Below, one piece after another: positions 1-6,296 of a stretch of 35,465 nucleotides of DNA. Position numbers and translations under genes: made by a program. The first letter of the stretch is position 1. Each line of letters starts with the position of its first letter. The stretch covers positions 1-35,465 of the forward strand of contig CAZUVQ010000002.1 of NCBI GenBank assembly GCA_964623915.1. Direction: 5' to 3'. The notes beneath the pieces were generated by a model. It searched no databases and was not told where the DNA came from. It worked only from the letters and a program-made list of their open reading frames with translations. Source of the DNA: CAZUVQ01 sp964623915 (GTDB lineage Bacteria; Bacillota; Clostridia; UMGS1883; UMGS1540).

Positions 1-65
1 AAACCACCCAACAAGGAATACCGTATATGCAGGATATTATCTGTTATACAAGCTTCAGCTATCAT
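1..65 (-). CDS. Partial leftward gene of the mobile element, N-terminus only, unknown function
   Basis: An open frame runs off the left edge from an ATG at 65. A GAGGTG ribosome-binding site lies about 8 bases upstream, and a consensus promoter sits farther upstream at 136-164. Only about 21 residues are visible, starting MIAEACITDNILHIRY, and I do not recognise the family. Its position opposite excisionase and integrase, sharing a control region with them, suggests it belongs to the mobile element. It could be a regulator or a conjugation/phage gene; nothing in the visible residues decides this. Confidence 0.5.
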   Translation of the reverse strand, partial: MIAEACITDNILHIRYSLLGG

Positions 66-135
66 AAAATATCACACCTCAATTTAGAAAGATAGAAAAC
101 GATGAAAATTTAGAATTATATTTTTCTACAAAAAT

Positions 136-164
136 ATTATACCAAACTCTTGAAATTAAGTCAA
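136..164 (-). promoter_or_regulatory. SigA promoter reading left, interlocked with the rightward promoter
   Basis: On the minus strand, -35 TTGACT (plus 159-164) is followed by a 17-base spacer and -10 TATAAT (plus 136-141). It faces the partial gene at 1-65. Its -35 box lies inside the spacer of the rightward promoter at 150-178. Confidence 0.75.
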
Positions 165-178
165 GTGTCTGATATAAT
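150..178 (+). promoter_or_regulatory. SigA promoter reading right toward the structured block, xis and int
   Basis: TTGAAA (150-155), a 17-base spacer and TATAAT (173-178) make a strong SigA promoter with an expected start near 185. The first good ribosome-binding site downstream is at about 621 (excisionase), so the transcript would carry a leader of some 450 bases containing the structured block at 243-557. Confidence 0.75.
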
Positions 179-188
179 CTTTTTAGAA

Positions 189-216
189 AGATACATAAAA
201 TAAATTATATGTATCT
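189..216. repeat. 9-bp inverted repeat at the rightward transcription start
   Basis: AGATACATA (189-197) and TATGTATCT (208-216) are perfect inverted arms around a 10-base AT-rich centre. They lie at the start of the rightward transcript and overlap the second copy of the 12-bp direct repeat. This could be an operator or a 5' hairpin. Confidence 0.5.
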
Positions 217-242
217 AATGAACCTTGACAACTGAATAAAAA

Positions 243-557
243 ACAAAGAGTACAATGTATGCAGGCGGTGATGAACCAAAGCGACAAGTCAAAATGCGCA
301 ACAAGGTTAAAATCTTGGCGATAACATTTGTGACTGAACGAAGCCTTGTGGTGAGGCGGATTGCAATGACTCCTGTGTACTTTATGATGATACTTCTGCC
401 CAGCCACAGTTCGAGCGTTGAAGCGGTTAAAAGCCGTGAGCCGTCGCAAGCAATGGGGGCAGCCCGGCGAATTGATCGGGAAAATGCCCGCCAGATTTGC
501 GATAGAATTTGGAATGGATTTTATGATGAATGTTTAACCAACATTATGCTCTTTGTG
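243..557 (+). ncRNA. Candidate structured RNA in the leader of the xis-int transcript
   Basis: This block looks less AT-rich than its flanks and has nested complementarity. The ends pair over long range: ACAAAGAG (243-250) with CTCTTTGT (549-556), and AATGT (254-258) with ACATT (541-545). Inside, GGCGG (264-268) can pair with CCGCC (488-492) and GCGAC (281-285) with GTCGC (443-447). Local hairpins include 287-335 (AGTCA/TGACT, ATG/CAT, CGC/GCG, CAAG/CTTG), 343-357 (GCCT/AGGC), 424-436 (CGGTT/AGCCG) and 463-480 (CCCG/CGGG, alternatively enclosed by GGGCA 457-461 / TGCCC 485-489). A 102-codon frame (255-563) covers the same stretch but has no convincing ribosome-binding site. I see no hallmarks of tmRNA, RNase P RNA or group II intron domain V. 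A conserved protein remains the main alternative. Confidence 0.45.
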
Positions 558-636
558 GTTTAGCATTGGTAAGATAAATGTAACTTTATTAGTTTATGTC
601 ACCAAAATACGGCGATTTAAAGGAGGTAGCGTTTAA

Positions 637-840
637 ATGAATAACAAGCAGTATTATAAGGCAATGTTTAATGATTATCCGGATTTACTTACACTTGACG
701 ATTTGAAGAAATTACTTAAAATAAGCAGAAAAACCGCTTACAAATTACTTGGTGAAAACAAAATTAAGCATATAAAAACAGGACGCGAATACAGAATACC
801 AAAAATTTATGTAATAGATTATCTAATGATGGTATCTTAA
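637..840 (+). CDS. Excisionase-like helix-turn-helix DNA-binding protein
   Basis: This 67-residue protein has a MerR/excisionase-type HTH around residues 18-50 (LLTLDDLKKLLKISRKTAYK, then GREYRIPK). It resembles the small HTH_17 proteins that accompany tyrosine integrases. The start is well supported by AAAGGAGGT about 9 bases before the ATG. It lies 124 bases upstream of the integrase in the same orientation, so it probably directs excision or controls integrase expression. Transcription likely comes from the promoter at 150-178 through the long leader. It could also be an ordinary repressor; sequence alone does not separate the two roles. Confidence 0.75.
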   Translation: MNNKQYYKAMFNDYPDLLTLDDLKKLLKISRKTAYKLLGENKIKHIKTGREYRIPKIYVIDYLMMVS

Positions 841-854
841 AATATATTATTGCA

Positions 855-947
855 GCGCAAATGTAACATTAAACTTTAGCAAAAAGTCTGGAGTTTAATG
901 ACCGACTATGATATAATTGAGTCATATCAGTGGCAGATAATTTGCGC
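855..947. repeat. Nested inverted repeats between xis and int
   Basis: An outer pair, GCGCAAAT (855-862) and ATTTGCGC (940-947), encloses an inner pair, CATTAAACT (867-875) and AGTTTAATG (892-900). An extended -10 element (TG at 909-910, TATAAT 912-917) lies between the inner and outer right arms. Possible uses are arm-type binding sites for integrase/excisionase, or an RNA fold covering the integrase leader. Confidence 0.45.
909..917 (+). promoter_or_regulatory. Extended -10 promoter for the integrase
   Basis: TG, one base, then TATAAT (912-917) forms an extended -10 element. There is no good -35 box 17 bases upstream. The predicted start near 924 gives a leader of about 40 bases before the integrase ATG at 965. 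Confidence 0.45.
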
Positions 948-964
948 CGAAGAAAGGAGCTAAA

Positions 965-2161
965 ATGGAAATTAACGTAACAGGTCATCTGCGTGACAAA
1001 AACGGTATATGGCATATGGTATTTAATTACATTGATGCCGACGGTAACCGAAAAACACCGTCAAGAACTACAGGACTTCCCATTAAAGCAAACAAAAAGA
1101 AAGCTGAAAGCATACTTGCAAAAGAAAAGAAAAAATTGGAGGCAGAGCTTAGACTTAATTGTGAGAGAAAAGACATTAATTATATGCTTTTTTCGGACTA
1201 TATGCTTGATTGGCTTAAAACTGTAAGACCGAATATTGAAATAATCACATTTTCATCGTATCAGTATTCAGTTGAAAAAGTAATTGCTCCGTATTTTAAG
1301 AAACGTAATATTAAGCTTAAGGATTTAAGAGCAAAGGATATTCAAGACTTTTACAGTGAGCAGGCAGAAAGAGTAAAAAATTCGACGATTATACACTATC
1401 ATGCAAATATACATAAAGCATTGAAGCATGCTGTAAAAATGGGACTGATTGCTGTTAATCCTGCCGATCAGGTTGACAGACCTAAAAAGCAAGCATTTCA
1501 AGCAAGTTTCTATAGCAGCAATGAGGTAGAAGCACTGTTTAAAGCTGCAAAAGGTCATTGGCTTGAACTTGGAGTAATGTTCGGAGCATTTTACGGACTT
1601 AGGCGCAGCGAGATTATAGGACTGAAATGGGATGCGATTGACCTTCAAAACGATACAATAACAATAAAGCACACAGTAACAGAAGCAACTGTTGACGGCA
1701 AGAAGGTAATTATTGCAAAGGACAGAACAAAAACAAAGTCAAGTATGCGTACATTGCCGTTGGTTCCTGTATTTAAGCAAGCGTTATTAGATGTAAAACA
1801 AAAGAATGAAAACTATCGTAAGCTGTGTGGAAAGTCATATTGCAAGGAATATCTTGATTATATCTATCTTGATGAACTCGGCAAGCGAATAAATCCTGAT
1901 AAGATAACAAGAGCATTTCCGACGTTTTTAAAAGAACATAACTTGAGGAGAATACGTTTTCACGACCTCAGGCATAGTTGCGCAAGCTTACTGCTCGCAA
2001 ACGGGGTAGGAATGAAAGAAATACAGGAATGGCTCGGTCACAGCGATTTTGCAACAACCGCCAATATCTACTCACACCTTGATTATTCAAGAAAGATTTC
2101 ATCTGCAAATACAATGATGAATGCATTAAATTTTGCAAATGAAAAAACTGCCAATGGGTAA
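965..2161 (+). CDS. int: Tyrosine recombinase (site-specific integrase)
   Basis: At 398 residues this is a full-length phage/ICE-type integrase. The N-terminal ~60 residues resemble an arm-type DNA-binding domain (GIWHMVFNYIDADGNRK). A SAM-like core-binding domain follows at about 75-170, then the catalytic domain. All the usual catalytic residues I looked for are present: R213 (GLRRSE), H333 and R336 (HDLRH), H359 (WLGHS) and nucleophile Y369 (ANIYSH). The start has AAAGGAGC about 6 bases upstream. The stop codon is 11 bases from the encoded 3' CCA of tRNA-Ser, the normal arrangement for an integrase that targets the 3' end of a tRNA gene. It appears intact and probably active. Confidence 0.93.
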   Translation: MEINVTGHLRDKNGIWHMVFNYIDADGNRKTPSRTTGLPIKANKKKAESILAKEKKKLEAELRLNCERKDINYMLFSDYMLDWLKTVRPNIEIITFSSYQYSVEKVIAPYFKKRNIKLKDLRAKDIQDFYSEQAERVKNSTIIHYHANIHKALKHAVKMGLIAVNPADQVDRPKKQAFQASFYSSNEVEALFKAAKGHWLELGVMFGAFYGLRRSEIIGLKWDAIDLQNDTITIKHTVTEATVDGKKVIIAKDRTKTKSSMRTLPLVPVFKQALLDVKQKNENYRKLCGKSYCKEYLDYIYLDELGKRINPDKITRAFPTFLKEHNLRRIRFHDLRHSCASLLLANGVGMKEIQEWLGHSDFATTANIYSHLDYSRKISSANTMMNALNFANEKTANG

Positions 2162-2172
2162 GATTGACAGTT

Positions 2173-2205
2173 TGGCGGAGATGCAGAGATTCGAACTCTG
2201 GCGCC
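2173..2205 (-). other. Probable attachment site (att) in the 3' end of tRNA-Ser
   Basis: The T arm, acceptor 3' strand and CCA lie directly beside the integrase stop codon. Integrases in this position normally use an identity block of this kind. The matching direct repeat at the other end of the element would be outside the window to the left; I found no second copy here. The exact crossover limits cannot be read from one end. Confidence 0.6.
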
Positions 2206-2265
2206 GGTTTAAGCCGACCTACCGCATTTCGAGTGCGGACCCTTCGACCACTTGGGTACATCTCC
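2173..2265 (-). tRNA. tRNA-Ser(CGA)
   Basis: On the minus strand this reads as a complete class II tRNA. The 7-bp acceptor stem is GGAGATG/CATCTCC, the anticodon stem CCGCA/TGCGG holds loop CTCGAAA (anticodon CGA, reading UCG), there is a long variable arm typical of Ser, the T arm is CAGAG/CTCTG with loop TTCGAAT, and discriminator G is followed by an encoded CCA. The 3' end abuts the integrase gene, so this 3' half is the likely integration site. No strong private promoter is visible, so transcription may come from tadA or from the promoter next to the tRNA remnant. Confidence 0.95.
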
Positions 2266-2278
2266 ATGTATTAAATTG

Positions 2279-2320
2279 TCCTTCAAATTTCTCTCGGATT
2301 TAAGAGGGAAATTTGGAGGG
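2279..2320. repeat. Long stem-loop between tRNA remnant and tRNA-Ser
   Basis: Bases 2280-2295 pair with 2304-2319 around an 8-base loop; the core CAAATTTCTCTC/GAGGGAAATTTG has one G-U pair. No T-run follows on the minus strand, so it is not a clear intrinsic terminator. It could be a processing signal in a tRNA precursor. Confidence 0.4.
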
Positions 2321-2403
2321 ATGTGTAAGCAAAATTAAACAAAACAAAATCTGCAAACGCAAGTATATCAACGGCTTTGGCAAATGAGACTTCTCATAAG
2401 TAC

Positions 2404-2449
2404 CTACCATTTCGAGTGCGCCCCATTATGACCGCTTCGATACCACTTC
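2404..2449 (-). pseudogene. Truncated tRNA-Ser(CGA), 5' half only
   Basis: The minus strand from 2449 reads like the 5' half of a serine tRNA of the extended-D-loop type: an acceptor-like 5' strand, the D-arm segment CGAAGCGGTCATAATGGGG, then CGCA with anticodon loop CTCGAAA. The 3' anticodon strand is broken (TGGT instead of TGCG). No variable arm, T arm or CCA follows. A run matching the intact tRNA (ATTTCGAGTGCG on the plus strand) occurs in both, but the D arms differ, so this is the remnant of a different tRNA-Ser(CGA) rather than a simple duplicate. A promoter-like TTGCAA, 17 bases, TATATA lies directly upstream. Confidence 0.6.
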
Positions 2450-2487
2450 TTATATAATACATTTGCAGATATTTTGCAAATGCAAAG

Positions 2488-2931
2488 TTAGAATTCTCTT
2501 TTATTCTTAAAAAATGAATTAATAATATTATTACATTCATCCTCACAGATACCACTGTATATTTCGCATTTTGATGCGATAAAATTAGTGTGTGAACCTG
2601 CCGCACCGAAATCTTTGTCGTAAGAACCAAAATAAAGCCGCCTGATTCTCGCCTCTGAAATTGCGAAAGAGCACATTGGACAAGGCTCAAGCGTAACATA
2701 CAAATCACAATCAATGAGCCGCCAATCTGCAAGAATTTGCGCTGCTTTTCTTATTGCAAGTATCTCCGCATGAGCTGTAGGGTCATTTAAAGTTTCCTTG
2801 AGGTTATGAGCTTTTGCTATTACCTCACCACCCAGAACAATTACTGCACCAACGGGTACTTCGCCCTCTGTGGCAGCCTTTTGTGCTTCAGAAATTGCAA
2901 TTTGCATAAAGTTATTCAACGAAATCACCAT
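2488..2931 (-). CDS. tadA: tRNA-specific adenosine deaminase
   Basis: This enzyme deaminates A34 of tRNA to inosine using one zinc. The motifs are H54-A-E56 (TAHAEI) and P-C84-PM-C87 (LEPCPMC), plus the early EVPVGAV segment. I chose the ATG at 2931, giving 147 residues, because the N-terminus then aligns with the family and the promoter at 2937-2966 predicts a start right there. The ATG at 2946 would lie upstream of that start site. No ribosome-binding site is visible before 2931, so it may be leaderless or depend on read-through from darA. tRNA-Ser lies downstream, a frequent neighbour of tadA in Firmicutes. Confidence 0.9.
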   Translation of the reverse strand: MVISLNNFMQIAISEAQKAATEGEVPVGAVIVLGGEVIAKAHNLKETLNDPTAHAEILAIRKAAQILADWRLIDCDLYVTLEPCPMCSFAISEARIRRLYFGSYDKDFGAAGSHTNFIASKCEIYSGICEDECNNIINSFFKNKREF

Positions 2932-2936
2932 ATTAT

Positions 2937-2966
2937 ATAATAACATAAATCAGCACAAAAAGTCAA
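2937..2966 (-). promoter_or_regulatory. SigA promoter of tadA
   Basis: TTGACT (plus 2961-2966), an 18-base spacer and TATTAT (plus 2937-2942) predict a start at about 2930, essentially at the tadA ATG. Confidence 0.55.
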
Positions 2967-2973
2967 CATTTAA

Positions 2974-3300
2974 TCAAAACTTTTCTAACCTGTCCACATC
3001 GAGAACGAAAAACGACGCGCCGCCCACATTAATCTTTTCAGGCAGGCTTTGGGGGTTTAACCCTTTTCCGAAAGATTCTGTGGTTGGGTTCACCTTTTTC
3101 CGGCTTGAACAATAAGTGGAAAAAAGCTCTTTGACCTCATCAACCTTTTCATCTTCAGTGACTATTAAAAGCGTTGTGTTACCAACTCGCAGAAAACCTC
3201 CCGTTGTTGAGAGCATTGTAACAAAATAGCCGTTTTCATTAAGCTTTGGAATGATACTTGAACTGTCATCATTGCTGATTATTGCCAAAATTAGTTTCAT
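2974..3300 (-). CDS. darA: Cyclic-di-AMP receptor, PII-like (DarA/PstA family)
   Basis: The 108 residues match the PII-like c-di-AMP binding family (DUF970, B. subtilis DarA/YaaQ, S. aureus PstA). They show the opening MKLILAII, the conserved ATP/PII-like segment STTGGFLRVGNTTLLI at about 51-66, and the flexible middle with a return strand near the end. AGGGAG lies about 9 bases before the ATG. It ends the minus-strand operon ABC exporter, DUF1854, darA, with only 17 bases from the DUF1854 stop. The family binds c-di-AMP as a trimer; its output is not well known. The c-di-AMP phosphodiesterase gene pgpH is elsewhere in this window. Confidence 0.9.
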   Translation of the reverse strand: MKLILAIISNDDSSSIIPKLNENGYFVTMLSTTGGFLRVGNTTLLIVTEDEKVDEVKELFSTYCSSRKKVNPTTESFGKGLNPQSLPEKINVGGASFFVLDVDRLEKF

Positions 3301-3317
3301 GTGTTTATCTCCCTAAA

Positions 3318-3806
3318 TCAAATATAAGCAATCAAATGCTTTAAACTACCCTTGTCAAGACACGTGTAATCGGGAATTTCATAGCGGTTATCATCAGAAT
3401 CACGCACGAGAATACGACCGTCATATAGTGTTTTTATATCGTGATGCCTGTTTCGTATTTCAAAAGTTTTAATACCTCTTTCTGTTTCAACCGTCCATTT
3501 TATTATACCAAATTTTTCGCAAGTGTCAATAACCTTTGAAATTTTTGGTACAAGATAATATTGTTTCAGGCAATCATTTACAACATCACGGGACTGCGGC
3601 ATAAGAGAATTTATGTTTCTAATAATTGCTTTCTCAACACCATCACTGTCTAAAAGAGAGATATATTTTGTTAGACCGCTGATGGGGAAAAGCCTTCGTG
3701 GCTCAAGGTTTTCCATTTTTTCGCCTGTAAAAAACTCAACATCTACAAGGCAAAAATCCTTTTTAATTATTCGTGCTTCATCACTGTTTATGTAAATTCT
3801 TGACAT
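3318..3806 (-). CDS. DUF1854 family protein, partner of the ABC exporter
   Basis: This 162-residue soluble protein resembles DUF1854 proteins, with the opening strand-rich part (LVDVEFFTGEKMENLEPRRLFP) and the C-terminal RDSDDNRYEIPDYTCLD segment. The family is commonly encoded beside an ABC exporter like its upstream neighbour. In proteobacteria the pair has been annotated as associated with cyanophycin metabolism, but no cyanophycin gene is present here. GGAGGG lies 6 bases before the ATG, and the gene starts 12 bases after the exporter. The biochemical role is unknown; a regulatory or accessory subunit is inferred from the linkage. Confidence 0.75.
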   Translation of the reverse strand: MSRIYINSDEARIIKKDFCLVDVEFFTGEKMENLEPRRLFPISGLTKYISLLDSDGVEKAIIRNINSLMPQSRDVVNDCLKQYYLVPKISKVIDTCEKFGIIKWTVETERGIKTFEIRNRHHDIKTLYDGRILVRDSDDNRYEIPDYTCLDKGSLKHLIAYI

Positions 3807-3818
3807 TAGAAACCCTCC

Positions 3819-6077
3819 TTACTCAAACGACTCTTCTTCTTTGCTCTTTTTTACTTGATCGGCCATAGACTGAATCTGAATAAGTTTATAATACTTGCCC
3901 TTTAAAGCCATCAGCTCTTGTGGTGTCCCGTTTTCTATGATTTCGCCGTTGTCTACAACGATTATTCTGTCAGCTTTGCGAAGTGTTGACAGCCTGTGTG
4001 CTATCATAAGCGTAGTTCTGCCGCTTATAATCCTATCAATTGCCTGCTGAATAAGATTTTCCGTTTCAGAGTCAACTGCGGCGGTTGCCTCGTCAAATAT
4101 TAAAATATTAGGGTTTTTCAAAACTGCCCTTGCTATTGAAATACGCTGTCTTTCACCGCCTGATACACCGACACCTCGTTCGCCCAATATTGTGTCATAT
4201 GCATCGGGAAGCCTTGCAACAAAGCCATGTGCATTTGCAACGTCAGCCGCATGAATGACCTCTTCAACACTTGCACCCGGCACACCATAAGATATATTGT
4301 TGAAAATCGTATCGCTGAACATCATTGGGTCCTGCTGAACATAGCCTATTTTTGAACGGTAGTAACCAATATCAACATCTTTGATATTTATTCCGTCTAT
4401 GAAAATATCGCCTTCATAACCATCGTAGAATCGCATTAGCAGGTTAATAAGTGTTGATTTTCCCGAACCCGTTGTTCCTACAATTCCTATAACCTCACCC
4501 TGCTTTATTTTTAGGTTTATATTTGACAATACCTTTTTTGTTCTGTCAAATGAAAAGTTAACATTACGAAATTCTATTTCACCCCTGAAAGATTCCGGTT
4601 TTAGAGCTTTTTCAGAATTTCCCTCCGGCTCTGCTTCTAAAATATCTAAAACCCTTTCACAGGAGGACAAGGCACTCTGATAAGAGTCACTTAAATTTGC
4701 GAAAAAATTTACAGGGCCGTAAAACATTGTAGAAAATGAAATAAATGATACGAGAAGACCGACGGAAATCGCACCGTCAGGATTAACAATTACACTGTTT
4801 CCGCCAACTATCCAAATAGCCAAGGACCCGCATGTTGCTACAAAGGAGACTATATTCGGAAAAATTGATGCAATCTTGCCGAGCTTTGTATCCATGCGCA
4901 GCCATTCTTGATTATATGATTCAAACTTTTCAGCTGCCCTTTCTTCACCGGCAAAGGATTTTATTACTCGTATAGATGGAATAGAGTCCGCAAGGATTGA
5001 TGTAACAGCAGACCACCTTCTCCATATCCGCCTGTAATAGGGTTTAATTTTCTTTGCAAATATTTTAGTTCCCATAACCACTAAGGGAATGGGTGCAAGT
5101 GACAAAATAGTCAGCTTCCAGTTCATAATAAGCATAATTACCATGATGCCTATAAGAAGGAAAAACTGAACAACAACCTCCTGTGTCAAACGTAGCATAA
5201 ACTGCTGAAGCGTTGAGGAATCACTGCTGATTCTTGTAATTACTGAGCCTGTTGAAGTTTTATCATAAAACTTCATAGGCAGATACTGAGCCTTTTTATA
5301 AATATCGTTTCGCAGTGCAGCTACCATTTTATCACCGGCAACACGCATATTATATGCTCTGATAATTCCTATACCGTATTGCACGACATATGATGCTAAC
5401 AGGCTACATACCACAATAGTCAGAAGCCTTGAATTACGTGAGGGAATAATGGTATCAACCATTATTTTTGTTACATAGGGAGGTACAAGCGACATTGCAG
5501 TAGTAACAATAGATAGAATAGCACAAATAATGAGTATGTTTTTTTGCGGAGCAATATATTTAAAAAGCTTTTCAGCTATTTTTGTTTTTGACCGGCACAT
5601 AATACACTCAGCACCCGGACGTAAAAGATTTCTTCCGCATTTAGGGCATACATTTAAAACCTTTTCATATGTGCCCTCAACTACATTCATTTCTTCTTGT
5701 AAATCGCCGCCTGCTGAAATCCGCTCAATAAAAAGCGCCGCCATATCACAAAGGGCAGCAGTTGCATATGTAAAGCGAAACACCATCTGTTTTTTATCGT
5801 TGACGATGATAAAAAGGCAAGCATTTCCGTACATTCGTTTTATAAAAACATCACAAATATCGCTGTAATTAAAAATGCATAGGTCACCTTCCAGAGTTTT
5901 ATCATAAACCATAAATCTTGTCTCTGTAAACACAAGACATGTTTCGTCATATTTTGCATTAAGATTAAGGTCTCCGACGATAGAAAAAAGATTGTTTTCA
6001 CCTAAAAGCAAAGGTGATATTAAATCCTCTGCATTTTTTGGTATTTTTTTATTTGTCAGTACAGTTTTAGTATTCAT
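3819..6077 (-). CDS. ABC exporter (fused permease-ATPase) with zinc-ribbon N-terminal extension
   Basis: At 752 residues this is about 150 longer than a usual half-size exporter. Residues 1-135 form a strand-rich, PH-like extension. Next comes a zinc-ribbon-like motif with C144, C147, C158 and C161 (CPKC...CIMC). The exporter membrane domain spans about 175-465 and the ATPase domain follows: Walker A GTTGSGKST (534-542), signature VSGGERQ (about 638-644), Walker B ILIFDE (D662, E663) and switch H694. It should act as a homodimeric exporter; the substrate is unknown. AGGAGGT precedes the ATG, and a perfect SigA promoter lies at 6129-6157. It heads an operon with the DUF1854 protein and darA. 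Confidence 0.9.
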   Translation of the reverse strand: MNTKTVLTNKKIPKNAEDLISPLLLGENNLFSIVGDLNLNAKYDETCLVFTETRFMVYDKTLEGDLCIFNYSDICDVFIKRMYGNACLFIIVNDKKQMVFRFTYATAALCDMAALFIERISAGGDLQEEMNVVEGTYEKVLNVCPKCGRNLLRPGAECIMCRSKTKIAEKLFKYIAPQKNILIICAILSIVTTAMSLVPPYVTKIMVDTIIPSRNSRLLTIVVCSLLASYVVQYGIGIIRAYNMRVAGDKMVAALRNDIYKKAQYLPMKFYDKTSTGSVITRISSDSSTLQQFMLRLTQEVVVQFFLLIGIMVIMLIMNWKLTILSLAPIPLVVMGTKIFAKKIKPYYRRIWRRWSAVTSILADSIPSIRVIKSFAGEERAAEKFESYNQEWLRMDTKLGKIASIFPNIVSFVATCGSLAIWIVGGNSVIVNPDGAISVGLLVSFISFSTMFYGPVNFFANLSDSYQSALSSCERVLDILEAEPEGNSEKALKPESFRGEIEFRNVNFSFDRTKKVLSNINLKIKQGEVIGIVGTTGSGKSTLINLLMRFYDGYEGDIFIDGINIKDVDIGYYRSKIGYVQQDPMMFSDTIFNNISYGVPGASVEEVIHAADVANAHGFVARLPDAYDTILGERGVGVSGGERQRISIARAVLKNPNILIFDEATAAVDSETENLIQQAIDRIISGRTTLMIAHRLSTLRKADRIIVVDNGEIIENGTPQELMALKGKYYKLIQIQSMADQVKKSKEEESFE

Positions 6078-6128
6078 TACAATACCTCCTGAACTTTTCC
6101 GACTGTGTTTCTTATTCAGTTTTGTACT

Positions 6129-6157
6129 ATTATAGCCTCAGAGTTTAAACATGTCAA
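6129..6157 (-). promoter_or_regulatory. Consensus SigA promoter of the ABC exporter-DUF1854-darA operon
   Basis: Exact TTGACA (plus 6152-6157) and exact TATAAT (plus 6129-6134) are separated by 17 bases, 52 bases upstream of the exporter start. Confidence 0.85.
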
Positions 6158-6252
6158 CCCTTTTAGGGAAGAAAAAAATAATTTATTATTATACATGAAG
6201 TATATACGTTCAAGCATAAATGCGCATTATATTTATGGTAATCCAAGCAAAT

Positions 6253-6280
6253 AAAAAAAGTGTTCAAAGAACACTTTTTT
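6253..6280. terminator. Bidirectional intrinsic terminator
   Basis: GTGTTC (6260-6265) and GAACAC (6269-6274) form a stem with an AAA loop, flanked by A7 and T6. It sits 17 bases after the minus-strand zinc-ribbon gene and would also stop rightward transcription. Confidence 0.85.
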
Positions 6281-6296
6281 ACGACTAAAATTTATA

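Larger units (their letters stand above)
83..193. repeat. 12-bp direct repeat flanking the promoter pair
   Basis: The 12-mer TTTAGAAAGATA occurs at 83-94 and again at 182-193, 99 bases apart in the same orientation. The copies lie just beyond the expected start sites of the leftward and rightward promoters. Their symmetric placement suggests repressor binding sites, which is inference. Confidence 0.5.

Noticed and set aside
225..256. TTGACA...TACAAT as a second rightward promoter
   Set aside because: The spacer is 20 bases, too long for a good SigA promoter, and the TACAAT lies within the structured block's closing stem.
255..563. 102-codon frame over the structured block as a protein-coding gene
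   Set aside because: There is no convincing ribosome-binding site, the codon use is unlike its neighbours, and the start and stop fall near the closing stem of the proposed RNA. I kept it only as the alternative to the RNA.
2394..2732. 112-codon minus-strand frame overlapping tadA
   Set aside because: It is out of frame with tadA, whose catalytic motifs are certain, and it ends in the tRNA remnant.
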